Assembly: GCF_003473485.1 (NCBI RefSeq)
Contig: NC_053043.1
Span: 31,782,576-31,846,575, forward strand
Length of the DNA stretch: 64,000 nucleotides
From: Medicago truncatula
Taxonomy: Eukaryota > Streptophyta > Magnoliopsida > Fabales > Fabaceae
Reading direction: 5' to 3'
Part shown: piece by piece, positions 1-11,119 of the stretch
How the letters are laid out: each line of letters starts with the position of its first letter
Position numbering within the stretch: the first letter of the stretch is position 1
Program-made: the position numbers and the translations under genes
The notes under the pieces: generated by a model
Databases searched by the model: none
The model's input: only the letters and a program-made list of their open reading frames with translations
What the model was told of the DNA's origin: nothing

Positions 1-2173
1 CCAAATATAATTTATTTAATAAAATAAACACACATCAGAGTAATTAAATTCAAATTGGGCATGTCACACTACATTTTCAAAACTCTTAAATAGAAATGTA
101 AAACTATTCAATAAACCTTCATCAATAATGTCATTAATCTGCAGCGGAATATTTATATTTAAGCAACAACGTTAACCATTTAAACTTCCAAAAACATCTT
201 GGCATAAAAAGCCTCAACCAAAATAATTCATCAACCATAGGGCTACAACAACATTAACCAAAATTTGATACATAGAATGAAAGAAAACAATAAAATCCCA
301 TCCCACGTATCAGAGCCCTAGACACTTTGAGCCACCACCTACTACTCAGGATCACCTGCAAGTTACCCATAGGAAGGGCAACGTTTCCAAGCAGAAGAGG
401 TGAGATTCTCAATCAATAAAAATAATATATAAAAACATCAATTGAAAATCTAACACCTTACAATATCAAAGATTATTCAATAAGTATAGTTATTTCATAA
501 TCAACAACAATCATCCATAATAGAATTCAAATCAACAAAATGCAACCCATGTTATGACACGACATCCCCATCTAATACTCCTCAATAAATGCAATTATGC
601 ATGTGGTACCATAATTCAGGGTCATAACCCACACCGCTGTCGAATGGTTAAAGCATTCTCAGCAGGACCTAAGTCCTCACCGCTTTGAACAACTAGTGTT
701 CCACCGCTTTGAACGACAAGGCGTTCCAGAGCCGAAGCTCTCCCACTTTGATGTTTATGCAACTACCCCACCTGTGTATATCTACATACAACTCAACTAA
801 TGCATATGTTTCATATGACTTACTACTCCGTAACTCAAACAATTCAGAACATTCACAATTATTTATAATTATGCGCTTACATCAATTTCATTCAATAGTT
901 GTATATTCACTTAATTTTCCTACTCAATTATCTCCAACATTTACTAACACCAATCAATTCGATCGCCAGCTTGTTCTAGTAGGATTCTGATACCTATACT
1001 AGGATTATACAAGTTAAAGAGGAAGTTAAAGAACACTCAAGAAGTCCCCTCATGCACTAAGCAACAGTTCAGAAAAAGGCTGACTAAGGTTCACTTCGCT
1101 TAAGCGACGGCTAGTTCGCTTAAGCGACCAGCTTACAGTAGTTTCTGGGTTCAGTTTGCTTACGGGTCGCTCACGGTTCGCTTGAGCGAACTTTGGACAG
1201 AATCAAAATTGGTTTTTCGCTCACAGGGTCGCTTACCATTCGCTTAAGCGAATTCTTGGCATAACCAAACTTAATTTTCGCTTACCAGTTCGCTCACGGT
1301 TCGCTTAAGCGAACGGGTAAAATCGCATTCTGGGCAGCTTGCTTGAATGCTCGCTTAAGCGACGGATGCTTCGCTTAAGCGACCACTCATCTGGGCAGTG
1401 TAAAACCTACGGTTTCAGACCTCTTCTCACTCCAAAAACCCCATTTTAATCCCCTGATCATCCGAAATGTTTTCCAACAGATGTTTACAGGTCCTATATA
1501 CAACTAGGCATTATAAAGAAACACAATTCAGCCATCAACAACAACAATTATAGAATCATTCCACCATCACACAATATCTCATCAATTCATTCAAATCATC
1601 CAAAATTCAATCAATTCATGGATTACAACAACCATATGGATTAAGATTTCATTCTCAACATTAAATTTCAAGAAAACTAACATCATCTTTACTCATTCCA
1701 TCAGAATCATCATCAAACCCTAACTTTCATCCTATTTTCCAAAACTATTCAATTAGGTCAATTTCAGAAATTATAGATTATGATTATTGAGAGATAGTCC
1801 CACCCTTACCTTAGTTTTGCAGAAAATTAGACAACAAGGATCGATTTCTAGGCTTTCCTCTCTAGCTCTTGCTCTTCTTCTCCCTTTTTCCAAAACTTGT
1901 CTGTTGTACGTGAAACTGCTTTCTGACTATTCTTTTTCCTAACTCCCCAAAACTATAACTCCCCCTATTACATTAAACTCCCTTAATTTTTATTAAATTC
2001 TAATTAACTCCCTAATTTCTAAAATAATATTAATTTCCACTTATTTTAATTATTATTATAATAAACTATATAATAAAATGCACACACCACATAAATCACC
2101 AAAAATCATATAAAATCACATTTGAGACTCCACATAATTCAAAATAAAATAAAATAATAACTAGGGCGTTACA
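1..2173 (-). mobile_element. Ty3/gypsy-type LTR, 5' end at 2173, runs off the window
   Basis: On the minus strand the sequence starts TGTAACGCCCTAG at 2173, a common start for Ty3/gypsy LTRs in legumes, and continues to the window edge without any protein-coding segment. The ORFs here are short and show no family features. The 5' end falls exactly inside a gag-like ORF of another retrotransposon (2175-2338), so this is a nested, younger insertion. The other LTR end and target duplication lie outside the window. Whether all 2.17 kb is LTR, rather than LTR plus leader, cannot be decided here. Confidence 0.6.
1085..1390. repeat. Cluster of CGCTTAAGCG palindromes inside the LTR
   Basis: About six copies of TTCGCTTAAGCGA(A/C), or one-base variants, are spaced 20-70 bp apart, with half-sites such as TTCGCTCACGG and TCGCTTACC between them. 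Each full copy is a perfect palindrome around CTTAAG. The spacing is irregular, so this is not a simple tandem satellite. Confidence 0.85.
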
Positions 2174-2174
2174 A

Positions 2175-2338
2175 GGGGTTTGAAAAAATTGATCGTTCCT
2201 AAACCCTTGATTATATTGAGCATAGTTTACTTGCTCAGGACTTCTAACAACACTACCTAGTTGACCAGCATGACCAAATATTCCATAACAAGGAGGCAAA
2301 ACAGGGGAAGGAGTCCAAGGATAGTAGTTTTGAGCCAT
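2175..2338 (-). pseudogene. gag-like leader ORF fragment, cut by the LTR insertion
   Basis: An ORF starts at 2338 with MAQNYYPWTPSPVLPPCYG and is rich in Pro, Tyr, Asn and Gln. It lies about 325 bp downstream of the primer binding site of the element at 2663-3854, where a gag start would be expected. It is open for about 55 codons and then enters the inserted LTR at 2173, so it is broken. No zinc knuckle or capsid motif is visible. The gag assignment comes from position only. Confidence 0.35.
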
Positions 2339-2416
2339 GCCTGAGATAAGAACGGTTAAAGATAAGAAATAATAAATAAATAAATAAATAAATAAATAAT
2401 AAAATTAGGAGAAAGG

Positions 2417-2420
<4 letters not shown>

Positions 2421-2486
<66 letters not shown>
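2421..2486. repeat. (TA)n microsatellite
   Basis: About 33 uninterrupted TA units lie in the untranslated leader of the LTR element. A second shorter (TA)n run lies near 2573-2596. Confidence 0.95.
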
Positions 2487-2488
<2 letters not shown>

Positions 2489-2564
2489 ATAAGAAAAGGA
2501 AATAAAATATATAAGAAATAAAAAATAAAAAAATAAAAAGATAAGAAAAGGAAATAAAATATTT

Positions 2565-2601
<37 letters not shown>

Positions 2602-2662
2602 TATTTATTTATATATTTTTTCAGACTAACCACTATTAAAAAGTTAATCAAATTACAATAAC

Positions 2663-2680
2663 TCCCCGGCAGCGGCGCCA
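2663..2680 (-). other. Primer binding site, tRNA-Asp type
   Basis: The minus strand reads TGGCGCCGCTGCCGGGGA. This is complementary to the 3' end of plant tRNA-Asp apart from one base (the usual form is TGGCGCCGTTGCCGGGGA). It lies 6 bp downstream of the LTR end at 2687, as expected for first-strand priming. Confidence 0.8.
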
Positions 2681-2686
2681 AAAACT

Positions 2687-3854
2687 TGATGGGGTAAAAC
2701 CGCAAGTGCACGGTTCTATCGAAGTAGTAAAAATAGAGTATCGTTCCGACAGGGAGTTAGGAATTCAATTAACTTTAGATAATGATTAGACTAAAGGTTT
2801 ATAAGGTAAAAAAGTTTGGGTTTTTAATTAAAAGCAAATAATAAAAGAAAAGATAAAAGCCTTGGGATTATTGGTTCATCTAAATGACAAGTCCTTCACA
2901 AACCAAACTATAAGCTTATAACTTTATGTTAGACCTAATTTCTCAAGACAGTTTCTCTTTTGTTCCTCTAGCAACCAAGCCTATTTCGCTGACTTGATCA
3001 TTATTAGTTCCCTTGAAGATCGAAACTATATGTCTCAAAGATTTCAAAGACTATTTCGTTGCCTTTGAAATCCTTGTCTAAATTCACTTGTTCGAATATC
3101 AAAGCTCCACTTTCGTTTTATGAATTGATATTTGAGATGATGGATAAACAATTATCAAACCCTCCACTTTCGTTTCCACAGTTTGATAATGGTTGATCCA
3201 TGTTAAAGCGGTGAATTTAGATAAGAAATTAGGGTTACATAAGATTAAGGCTTAGAGCTTGGTTTGATTAGGATTATGTCATTTAGACTTATCCAACAAT
3301 CCCAAGACAAGAAGAAGTCTACTCACTAACGTTCATTGTAGACATAGAGAAGAAGAGAGAAAACATAAAAGTAAATAACAAGAAAGTAAAGGTGAACTTT
3401 TATTAGAAAGACAATTGTCACATATTGCATTCCAAGAAAAGATGAATATTTGTGATGGGTAGCTACTCTATTTATAGCATACATTCGACTTAAAATCTAA
3501 GCAATTACATTACTAGAATGTTCCACAAGAGATTGCGGGCTAAAATAGAGTAGCTTAAAATCTAAGCAAAAGCAGCAAAAGCAACTCTAGAGGGTGGCAC
3601 GGCCGTGCCAAGCTTCTGACTCTAGGGGAGACATATATTGTCTTCCAATCTTTGTATTTTCGTACCGAATCAGCTCCAAGTCCCTTTCTTTTGCTCCAAG
3701 ACTCAATCCATCCAATATTCATTCCTGAAATATAATAAAATGCAATTTGTAGTAAACTATCTTAAAAAGGAAATAATATTAATATAAAATAAACTAAAAT
3801 CTAATTAAAACTAAACTAAATAATATCTAGAAATAGGTAATAAATGACTCATCA
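2687..3854 (-). mobile_element. Complete 5' LTR of a retrotransposon (1168 bp)
   Basis: On the minus strand the LTR runs from TGATGAGTCATTT at 3854 to TTTTACCCCATCA at 2687. The ends are the short inverted repeat TGATG...CATCA and keep the canonical TG...CA. It is followed by a tRNA-Asp-type PBS and a leader with a gag-like ORF. The right flank is a CYP94 gene fragment, so the element inserted into or beside that P450 gene. The second LTR and the target duplication are outside the window. Confidence 0.8.
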
Positions 3855-3856
3855 GG

Positions 3857-4324
3857 TGTATTATGCCATCCTCGACGATCTCCTAGGTGATGGCATATTC
3901 AATGATGGTGACCATGTTTTCTTCAAAAAAAAAATGATGATGACCATGTGTGGAAGTTTCAAAGAAATCTGGTAAGACCCGAATTCACCAATCCATTCAC
4001 CCTTGATCGCGCTTTTCAAGTCATGATTGAGGAGGTTGAAAAGAGATTGATTCCAGTGTTTTATTCATTCACACATGATGGGAGAGTATTTTACCTACAT
4101 GACCTGATGAAGCGTTTCTCATTCGGTGTCATGTGTCGCTTCTCCTTTGGATGGGACCCATACGCTTTACAGGCCGCCTTGCCACATTCGGATTTTGGCG
4201 AGGCATTTGACACCATTGTTCGGATTTCGGCTGAGCGAGCCTCGTCAGTTTCACCCTTGATTTGGAAAATCAAGCAGTATTTTAACATCGGGTCACAGAA
4301 GAAGCTCAAAGAAGCAATTAAAAT
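3857..4324 (+). pseudogene. Cytochrome P450 CYP94-type pseudogene, N-proximal fragment
   Basis: Conceptual translation shows AILDDLLGDGIFN, then WKFQRNLVRPEF, then RFSFGVMCRFSFGWDP and SAERASSVSPLIWKIKQYF. This is the order of blocks in the B-C to F-helix region of CYP94 enzymes, which hydroxylate fatty acids or jasmonoyl-isoleucine at the ER. There is no N-terminal anchor, I-helix, ExxR or heme-binding Cys loop. The frame breaks near 3910-3945, where a GATGRTGACCATGT segment is duplicated around an A10 run. The retrotransposon LTR ends 2 bp upstream and has removed or separated the 5' part. After 4324 the sequence turns to AT-rich noncoding DNA. This is clearly non-functional. Confidence 0.85.
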
Positions 4325-5196
4325 AAAAATTAATAAAAATATATTTAATGCTTTATAATATTTAACATCGGGTCAGTCTCATAAATGAATATAAATATAT
4401 TTAAAATAAAAATATATTTTAAAATAATATATATTGATATTTAATAAAATTAAAATTACACTAAATACTATATAATATTTAATGCTTTTGTGATATCACA
4501 AAGTTAAACAAATGCATTGCTATTTCATTTCTAGTGACGTGGCTCCTCATTCTCTCGCATGCACGCACGCGCGCGCACTCGTGCACAAGTTAGGCTAACT
4601 TTGACAAAATATAATTGAACTATTCAACGAATCTAAAAAGTAAAATGTTCTTTATAGTGACAAATTGTCATCATTTTTGTTGATCATACCAGTCGAGATA
4701 CACATGCTATAACACGGGTAGCGCGGAAACACAACGCAACAAAACGTGCATCGTTGTGCAGTAAGACATGCGCAAAGACATATATAGTATTGAATGATGA
4801 TATACAATTATTATATCATAAATTAATATATAATTTTATTTCTCACACTCATCGTGATCCTCTTCAAATTCTTTGAGAGGTGCACTTGTAATGTGTGTTC
4901 GAGCACTTGTATAACACGGGTAGCTACCTATGAGCTACCTATGTGTTCAAGCGGTATTTTAATATCTTGTCAAAGAAGAAGCTCAAAGAAGCAATTAAAG
5001 TGGTCAGGCGTGTATTGAAAAGAATTATCCAAAACCGCATGTCTCTTTATAAAAAGTCATTGCTATCAAATTAGTAGTGATGTTGCTCCTCGTTCTCTCA
5101 CACGCACGCATGCACGCGCACGCACATACACAAGTTAGGCTAACTTTGACAAAATATAAATTAACTATTTAATGAATCTAAAAAGTAAAATGTTTT
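4273..5196 (+). repeat. Diverged tandem duplication of the CYP94 fragment's 3' edge
   Basis: Copy 1 (4273-4643) and copy 2 (4951-5196) share the P450 stretch coding FNI..KKLKEAIK. They also share a downstream noncoding block containing GTTAGGCTAACTTTGACAAA and a run of CACGCACGC dinucleotides. Copy 1 carries about 190 bp of extra AT-rich sequence between the two parts, which is absent from copy 2. Confidence 0.75.
4951..5058 (+). pseudogene. Second CYP94 pseudogene fragment
   Basis: Translation gives RYFNI, a break, then KKKLKEAIKVVRRVLKRII and QNRMSLYK. It repeats the end of the 3857-4324 fragment and extends about 25 codons further into the F-G region of a CYP94 protein. It is part of the second copy of a local tandem duplication. 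There is no start, no later exons and no heme motif. Confidence 0.7.
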
Positions 5197-6113
5197 TTAT
5201 AATAACAAATACTTACATTTATTTTGTGGATCCTGTGTAAAAATATATACTTACATTTATTTTATTAATGTATACTACACACTCTCATATATTTTATTAA
5301 CATATAGTTCACAATATATTTTATAAATATACATCGACTTATCTTCCTAAAAAAACCATATGCATACATATATTTTTATTCATATATAATCCATAGAGTC
5401 ACATATATTTTATTAATATATAAATTCATAAATAAACATATATTGATATATTCTAGTAAAAAGAAAGATACCTTTACATATATTTGTATTGATATATCTT
5501 ACAAAATAAAAATAAATATTTATTACGAAAACATATAACATAAAGACTAATAAATAAATAAATCTATAAGAATTCTCTTTTTGACAAATTTATATGAAAT
5601 TTTATAAGGTGTTAGTTTGTTATATGGAGTATTATCAAACACCGATAAGTGAAAATTTTTTTTAGGGTTCATCCATTAAAATATTTTCAAATACTAAGTT
5701 TAATTTATTTATAAGTGATAAATATGGATCCCATGTAAAACCCTATACTTACATTTGTTTTATTAATGTATACCACATGCTCACATAATTTTTATTAATA
5801 TATAGTTCATAATATATTTTATAAATATACGCCGAGATATTTTCGTAAATTACAGTTGTCATTGAAAAAGATAACATGTTTTTGAAAAATTTATATTATA
5901 TTTGTTAAATTACAGTTGTTATTGAAAAAGATAACATCTTTTTTTTTTTTTTTGGGGTTTTTTACAATTTAAAAGTCATAAATATTTGTATTTATACTTT
6001 TAATCAAAATCAAAGTCAAGGCGCCGGTCATAACCTTAACATGCATCAAGCTTAAGGCGCCGTCTACGGTACGGAAACGAAACGTATTGTGGGCTAGCTG
6101 TAAACGAACTCCG
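5197..6113. other. Intergenic, AT-rich, no gene seen
   Basis: AT-rich sequence. An imperfect repeat of ACTTACATTTATTTTATTAATGTATA-like text occurs near 5210-5300 and again near 5740-5830, and a repeated TTACAGTTGTYATTGAAAAA occurs near 5850 and 5910. No open frame of interest. Confidence 0.6.
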
Positions 6114-6426
6114 TGTTATGAATATACATATTAGTAGATGTTCATCCCTTAACCTTCCATATGATTGTAACTCCCATATGATTGTAACTCCCACTATAGG
6201 ATGTCCATCCCTTAACCTTCCATATGATTGTAACTCCTACTAGTGAGTGGATTGTAATGTGATCTTCCATTTACCTATATGTGTCCTATAAATAGGACCT
6301 ATATTGCAATGTAATATCACACTTATGAAGTAATACAATATACTCTCTTGTTCTCCCTTTATCCTTTTCTCTATACTTTTCTATGTTGTACAATATCTTG
6401 GAATGTTTTGTATTAATTTCATAACA
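6114..6426 (+). mobile_element. Solo LTR, Ty1/copia-like (313 bp)
   Basis: The segment begins TGTTATGAA and ends TTCATAACA, a perfect 9-bp terminal inverted repeat. Flanks CTCCG (left) and CTCCC (right) form a 5-bp target duplication with one mismatch. Inside, CCTATAAATAGG near 6287 is an LTR promoter TATA box, followed by a pyrimidine-rich stretch. No PBS follows, so this is a solo LTR left by recombination. The short length and end sequence fit Ty1/copia, but no coding region confirms this. Confidence 0.75.
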
Positions 6427-6878
6427 CTCCCCTTCTTTTTCTCTATTCCGTTGTTCAATTTCTTCTCTTTTTTTTTTTTTTTCCGCCCATAACTGATGTT
6501 GATTTTCTAAATAGATAACTAGAAATGAAATGAAAAAAAAAAACTTATGAAGAAAATTACAAGTGAAATGTAAAAAGAAATTAAATGGTGCGTCATAGTT
6601 TCAAACCCATTTTGAATCGGTGATTCAAGGGTTCAACAAAGTTAAAAGCTTTTCATTAAAAAGTGATATTTTTCATGATTTTCGTTTGAAAAAAATATTT
6701 GATTTGTGTTGATTGTTGGATTTGCAGATATTCTAATAAATCATTCCTTTCATTATAGATCGTTATCTTTTTCGGAGATTTATCATCCAAGAATGACAAC
6801 AAACAAGGGGAGGGTATAAAAAACAAGAAATCATGTTTTTTTTTAAAGAAAAAAAAACAAGGAATTATGTTAATGTTA
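6427..6878. other. Intergenic, no gene seen
   Basis: Pyrimidine tracts and A-runs. The 61-codon ORF from 6833 arises by chance inside a transposon end. Confidence 0.6.
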
Positions 6879-7813
6879 AGAGTAAATTACACCCTTCTCT
6901 CCACAAAGATGTTGGAATTACATTCATTTCCTCTCTTATGTTAAAATATACGCTTCCCTCCCCTCTTATTCAAAACATATTAGAAAATATTTCACTCATC
7001 TCTTTGAGAGAAGTTTGAATTACATTCCTCTTCTCTCTTATGTTAAAATCTAGAGTAAATTATACTCCCCTCCCTTGAAAGATACTTAAATTACACTCTC
7101 ATCCTCTCTTATGTTAAAATATACACTCCCATCCATTGAAAAATAAAATTTATACTTCCCTCCCCTATAAGATGCTTGAATTACAACTTCCACCATTAAT
7201 AATTAAAGATACACTACACTTTAATCTATTTTAAGATAAATAATTTTTTTTATAATATATACTAATTTTGAACCATCATTTAAGTAAAATAAATTTATTT
7301 ATTTATAATTTAAGTGTCAATGATAATTAAGTTTAAATATTTTGCTACTAATTTAATAATTTAGAGTATAAAATTAACTTTTAAGCAATCATACTTTATT
7401 GTCTTTAGTAATTTTTCATATATTTTAATTTTATTTTGAGTTTTTCATATTTTTTGATAGGGTTTAAAACTATATGTTAATAAAATTGTGCATAAAAAGT
7501 AGAAAAAAATATGTATTCCAATTTTGATTATATTAAAATAGACATGCAATACTATTTTTCTTGAAGTGTGTTCGATTTTTTTTTTTTTTGTTGCTAGATT
7601 ATTATAAATAAAAAAGTTATTGAGGGAGTAAAGTGTAGATTTTGACATTAGAGGGATGAGAATGTAATTCAAGCTTCTCTTAGGGGAGGAGAGTTAAATG
7701 TTTTTCTAATATGTGTTGAATAAGAGGGGAGGGAAGGGGGTGTATATTTTAACATAAGAGGAAAGGAGGGTGTAATTCAAACATTTTGAAGAGATGTGAG
7801 TGTAATTTACTCT
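6879..7813. mobile_element. Fold-back/MITE-type element with long inverted repeats (935 bp)
   Basis: The left end AGAGTAAATTACAC and right end GTGTAATTTACTCT are exact inverted repeats. Similarity continues imperfectly inward for about 120 bp, sharing blocks such as CCTCTTATGTTAAAATATA. The left side also carries degenerate tandem copies of the terminal block near 7045 and 7090. No transposase is encoded. No clear target duplication was seen, so the superfamily is uncertain; long TIRs with internal repeats would fit a Mutator-like derivative. Confidence 0.7.
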
Positions 7814-8258
7814 AAAATCTATGCCTTAGTCTCTCTCAGTGATATTTTTTTATTTCTAACAATCTAGAAAGAAAAAAAATCCAACACACTTGAAAGAAAA
7901 ATAATATTGTGGGTCCATTTTAATATAATCAAATTTTGAATAAATATTTTTTACTATTTTTTATTCATAATTTCATTAACATATAATTTTAAACCTGAAT
8001 ATAATTTAGAGGAATAGATGGAAAAATATACGGAATAGACGGAAAAATATACAAACAAAAACAAACTACTACCAATCCAATTCCATTCATAAATATATTA
8101 CATGATATATGATTTAAAAGCTAAATGAATAAAAGAATTTAAGACCCCACCATAATTTACTTAGAATTGTTTAACTAATTTTGCAATATCCTCTCTAACC
8201 TCACAATAAGATAAATTATTTACAAACAGCCTGAGCCATACTTGATACAAACTTGATT
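7814..8258. other. Intergenic, 3' flank of the small gene at 8259
   Basis: AT-rich, with a short direct repeat GGAAAAATATAC near 8020 and 8040. It probably includes the 3' UTR of the minus-strand gene. No other gene seen. Confidence 0.5.
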
Positions 8259-8504
8259 CTAACTCTGAGTTGCTTGTGATTGAGGACTCATTGTAGAAGG
8301 AGATGGTTCTCCTTCAGGAGGAAAATCGGAGAGATAAGCCAACATCCGACGAATACTCACGGAACGCGCCGGCTTGAAGCTGTTTGATCTCTTGATGTTC
8401 TTGGAGAATATGTTTGATGAATTTGAAAGGATAAGGTACACCAAAGCTTGGACTAGGACGAACATAGCCACCTTCAATAACATGTCTCCTAAGCTACTAT
8501 CCAT
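8259..8504 (-). CDS. Small single-pass membrane protein, uncharacterised (81 aa)
   Basis: The predicted protein starts MDSSLGDMLLKVAMFVLVQA. It has one hydrophobic segment at about residues 9-28, then a basic Ser/Arg-rich stretch (KNIKRSNSFKPARSVSIRR) and a Pro/Ser-rich tail. I chose the Met at 8504 over the upstream in-frame Met at 8585 because a TATA box at 8595-8603 would place transcription start near 8570, downstream of the first Met. This layout (short N-terminal TM, basic cytosolic tail with possible phosphosites) is common in small uncharacterised plant proteins. I do not recognise the family and infer no function. The clean frame, TATA box and sensible composition argue for a real gene. 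Confidence 0.6.
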   Translation of the reverse strand: MDSSLGDMLLKVAMFVLVQALVYLILSNSSNIFSKNIKRSNSFKPARSVSIRRMLAYLSDFPPEGEPSPSTMSPQSQATQS

Positions 8505-8594
8505 CTTCAGATCAAATTTTGTGCTAACAAATAATATAGTTTTTGGATGATGAAATGAATGCTGTTGAATTGAAAGAATATGCACGGAGAAGTT

Positions 8595-8603
8595 CTATTT
8601 ATA
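8595..8603 (-). promoter_or_regulatory. TATA box of the small membrane protein gene
   Basis: The minus strand reads TATAAATAG, about 90 bp upstream of the chosen start codon at 8504. Confidence 0.6.
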
Positions 8604-9384
8604 GTTGTTTATAGATAGATGGAAGGACTTTTTCTTTAAGGAAGATAGATGGAAGGACATGTTGGACCATACTTTGGAAAAGTAGAGAAATTATTATTGC
8701 ATGAAGCTTTGACTTGTTAATTTCACGTTGGAAATTAATGTTGGGAATGAGGTGGAAGTTTCATTGTTATCCAGAAGACTAATAAAAAATGTACACGTGT
8801 TAAGGGTGTCGTGGTCCTTAAAATGGAAATTTAATTTCTATGGGAAAAAAAAATGAATGAATGAGGTGGATTGCTTGTTGAATTGACCTAGTAGAAGAAG
8901 TTAGATTTAGAGGGAACTTTCCTAAAATGTTGGTCAATTTAGTGTCACGGAATTGATGGTGCTGACTCATCGTATTAATCCACTTGGCCTCGTTGTGTAC
9001 CTAAAGATTATTGAATTGAATTGTGTTATAAAAAAATAGATTATTGAATTGATTTATGCTCAATGCAAATGACATTTCTACTTTGCTTAGCCATCGAATG
9101 ACAAAAGAAAATATGTTCTTATGTGTGACGGTGACAACAATAATAACCTACTCACCAAGAGGGTCATTAGAACAAGTGCCTCATGACTCATGAGTGTAGT
9201 TCATATGATAAAAAAAATTTAAATGACATTTGATGCGCTAGAAACACAAGTTGGAATCCATAATACCTTAATGTGTGTGAATTTAATCGTTAATCTCTTG
9301 AAGAATTAAAAGTATAAGCACTAGATGCATGACATCAATGACAAGAGGTTCATAATCCTCACCACTGGGTGTGCAACACGAACA
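8604..9384. other. Upstream region and intergenic, no gene seen
   Basis: Contains the promoter side of the 8259-8504 gene, with a GATAGATGGAAGGAC direct repeat at about 8615 and 8645. No coding potential was recognised up to the LINE fragment. Confidence 0.5.
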
Positions 9385-9900
9385 GAATAGAATGCAAAGT
9401 AACAGCTTAGTTCGGGAGAAATTGCACGAGACGTGGTTGAAGTGTATTGTGGATGTCGCGTTCCATTTTCATTACCATAATCATATTGCATCTTTTGTGT
9501 GCTGTGTTAGAGACTCATGTGGGCAATTTATTCGAGCTCAAATAAAATGGTAGCGAACAAATATGACAGTTTTGGAGGGGGATGCAGTAGCCTTCTTGAT
9601 GCCATTTACTTTGCTAATGTGAACCCGGGGTCTTCGAGTCCGACTCAGCTACTCTAGTGCAAGCTCTATCGTCTCTAGGTCATGGTGAATTGAAATTCTA
9701 TGCTATTGTTTCTAGTATTATTTACCAGTTATCTTTACATTTCAACTTTGAGGTGAAGTTTGTTAGGTAACAAGTGAACATGGTTTCTCATACTTTAGCT
9801 AGGGTGACTTCTTCTTGAGCTAGTCACCGCATTTTTTATTCTTATCATTCATATATTGAACATTGATTGATTAATGATAATAATTAACTTTGCTTTGTAA
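9385..9900 (+). pseudogene. Decayed LINE RNase H-domain fragment
   Basis: Conceptual translation gives VDVAFHFHYHNHIASFVCCV, then RDSCGQFIRAQIKW, a TAG, then TNMTVLEGDAVA and a frameshift into LDAIYFAN. Beyond that are remnants such as FVR and LAR. These are hallmarks of the plant RNase H-like (RVT_3) domain at the C-terminus of many LINE-type proteins. Several stops and frameshifts occur. The fragment ends in TTTGTAAAAAAATAA, consistent with a LINE-like A-rich tail. It is dead. Confidence 0.7.
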
Positions 9901-11119
9901 AAAAATAAATTAAAAGTATAAATTCATTATTGAGTTATAATACTTTTTATTTTTACATATACTTCAATTTAGAGAGTTGACCAACGGCTTTAGGGCAGCC
10001 ACTTAGTTGTTAACGGTCTACAACTAATTAAACCATAAAGTCGATGGTAGAAGATGTATTGTAATTGTTTAGCCGTCATTCATGTATAGCACAAACAATT
10101 TTTAAGATCGTTCGATGAAAGATGAAGACTGAGTCAAGAATATGACTTGTGAAAGACGACCATAAAATATGAAACAAGCAATTCTGTACTATTCAATTCT
10201 ACTTATCTTTTTCCTTCAAAAAAGTATTATAACCAAATAAGATAGATAGGTATATCACAATATGAGGTCCGTATTAGCCAAGAAGTATATTGATTGAAAG
10301 AAACTAATAACGTGAAGTGTACTACACGAGTCGAGTTCCATCTTAATGATTGGTTGTGTTTCTAATAATGACCATAAAAGCAAATACGTGCCATACAATG
10401 CTGAAGTTGGCAGCTAGGTTCTAAATTGGACCATTTTGGCTGAATGGAAACGTGTTTATTAGGAAATAAGTTACTTAAAATGATTTATGGGGACATCAAT
10501 TCATGGCACAGAGTTGGTTCTCAGGTAGAGTGACCCTTTGAAAGATCTAAGAATTTCGGCAACTCCCAGATAAGGCCAGCTATAAAATTAAGATAATGAA
10601 TTATCCTATCTCATTTTACCCAATTTGAAGGGAAGATAAAAGATGGCAACCAATGGAATTGAGTGACATGGATGTCACCCCTCTTTCCAATACATTCTAT
10701 CGATTTTTTAAATATCTAAATTATATACTATCATATCATTCTATTCCAGTTCATTTCGCTCTATTATATTGCATACTGTTAATCCAAACATGTCTCATTA
10801 GAGCCTCAGACAATTGAAATCAAACAACCAAAGACATTTTAAGGATTTCCCAGAAAACATCATCCACCCAAAATCGTTTAAGTATCAAAGTTAATCATAA
10901 TCAAAACATGACTCAAAGACAAAATATATATTTGATTGCTCTTCCACGTTACACAGCAACACTCGGATGATACAATCCCTCAACAATCTCATGCCCAAAC
11001 TACAGGCTACATCCATGTTGGCATGTAATAATATCATCTAATGTAAATCAAAAAAACCGTGAACGAAATGTTTCAATGGATAAAATCCACTTCAGCAATA
11101 CAGACATAACATAAACGAG
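9901..11119. other. Intergenic, no gene seen
   Basis: AT-rich unique-looking sequence without recognisable coding blocks, ending where the inferred 3' end of the RING-H2 transcript lies. Confidence 0.5.

Noticed and set aside
709-990. 93-codon ORF inside the first LTR
   Set aside because: It lies within noncoding LTR sequence, has a random Ser/Asn/Phe-rich translation and no family features.
1094-1385. CRISPR-like array (spaced palindromic repeats)
   Set aside because: The genome is a plant, the repeats are short and irregularly spaced, and there are no cas genes. It is an LTR-internal motif cluster.
4690-4925. ACACGGGTAGCGCGG and ACACGGGTAGCTACC as Helitron end signals
   Set aside because: The motif is short, not followed by the required terminus, and no element boundaries could be defined.
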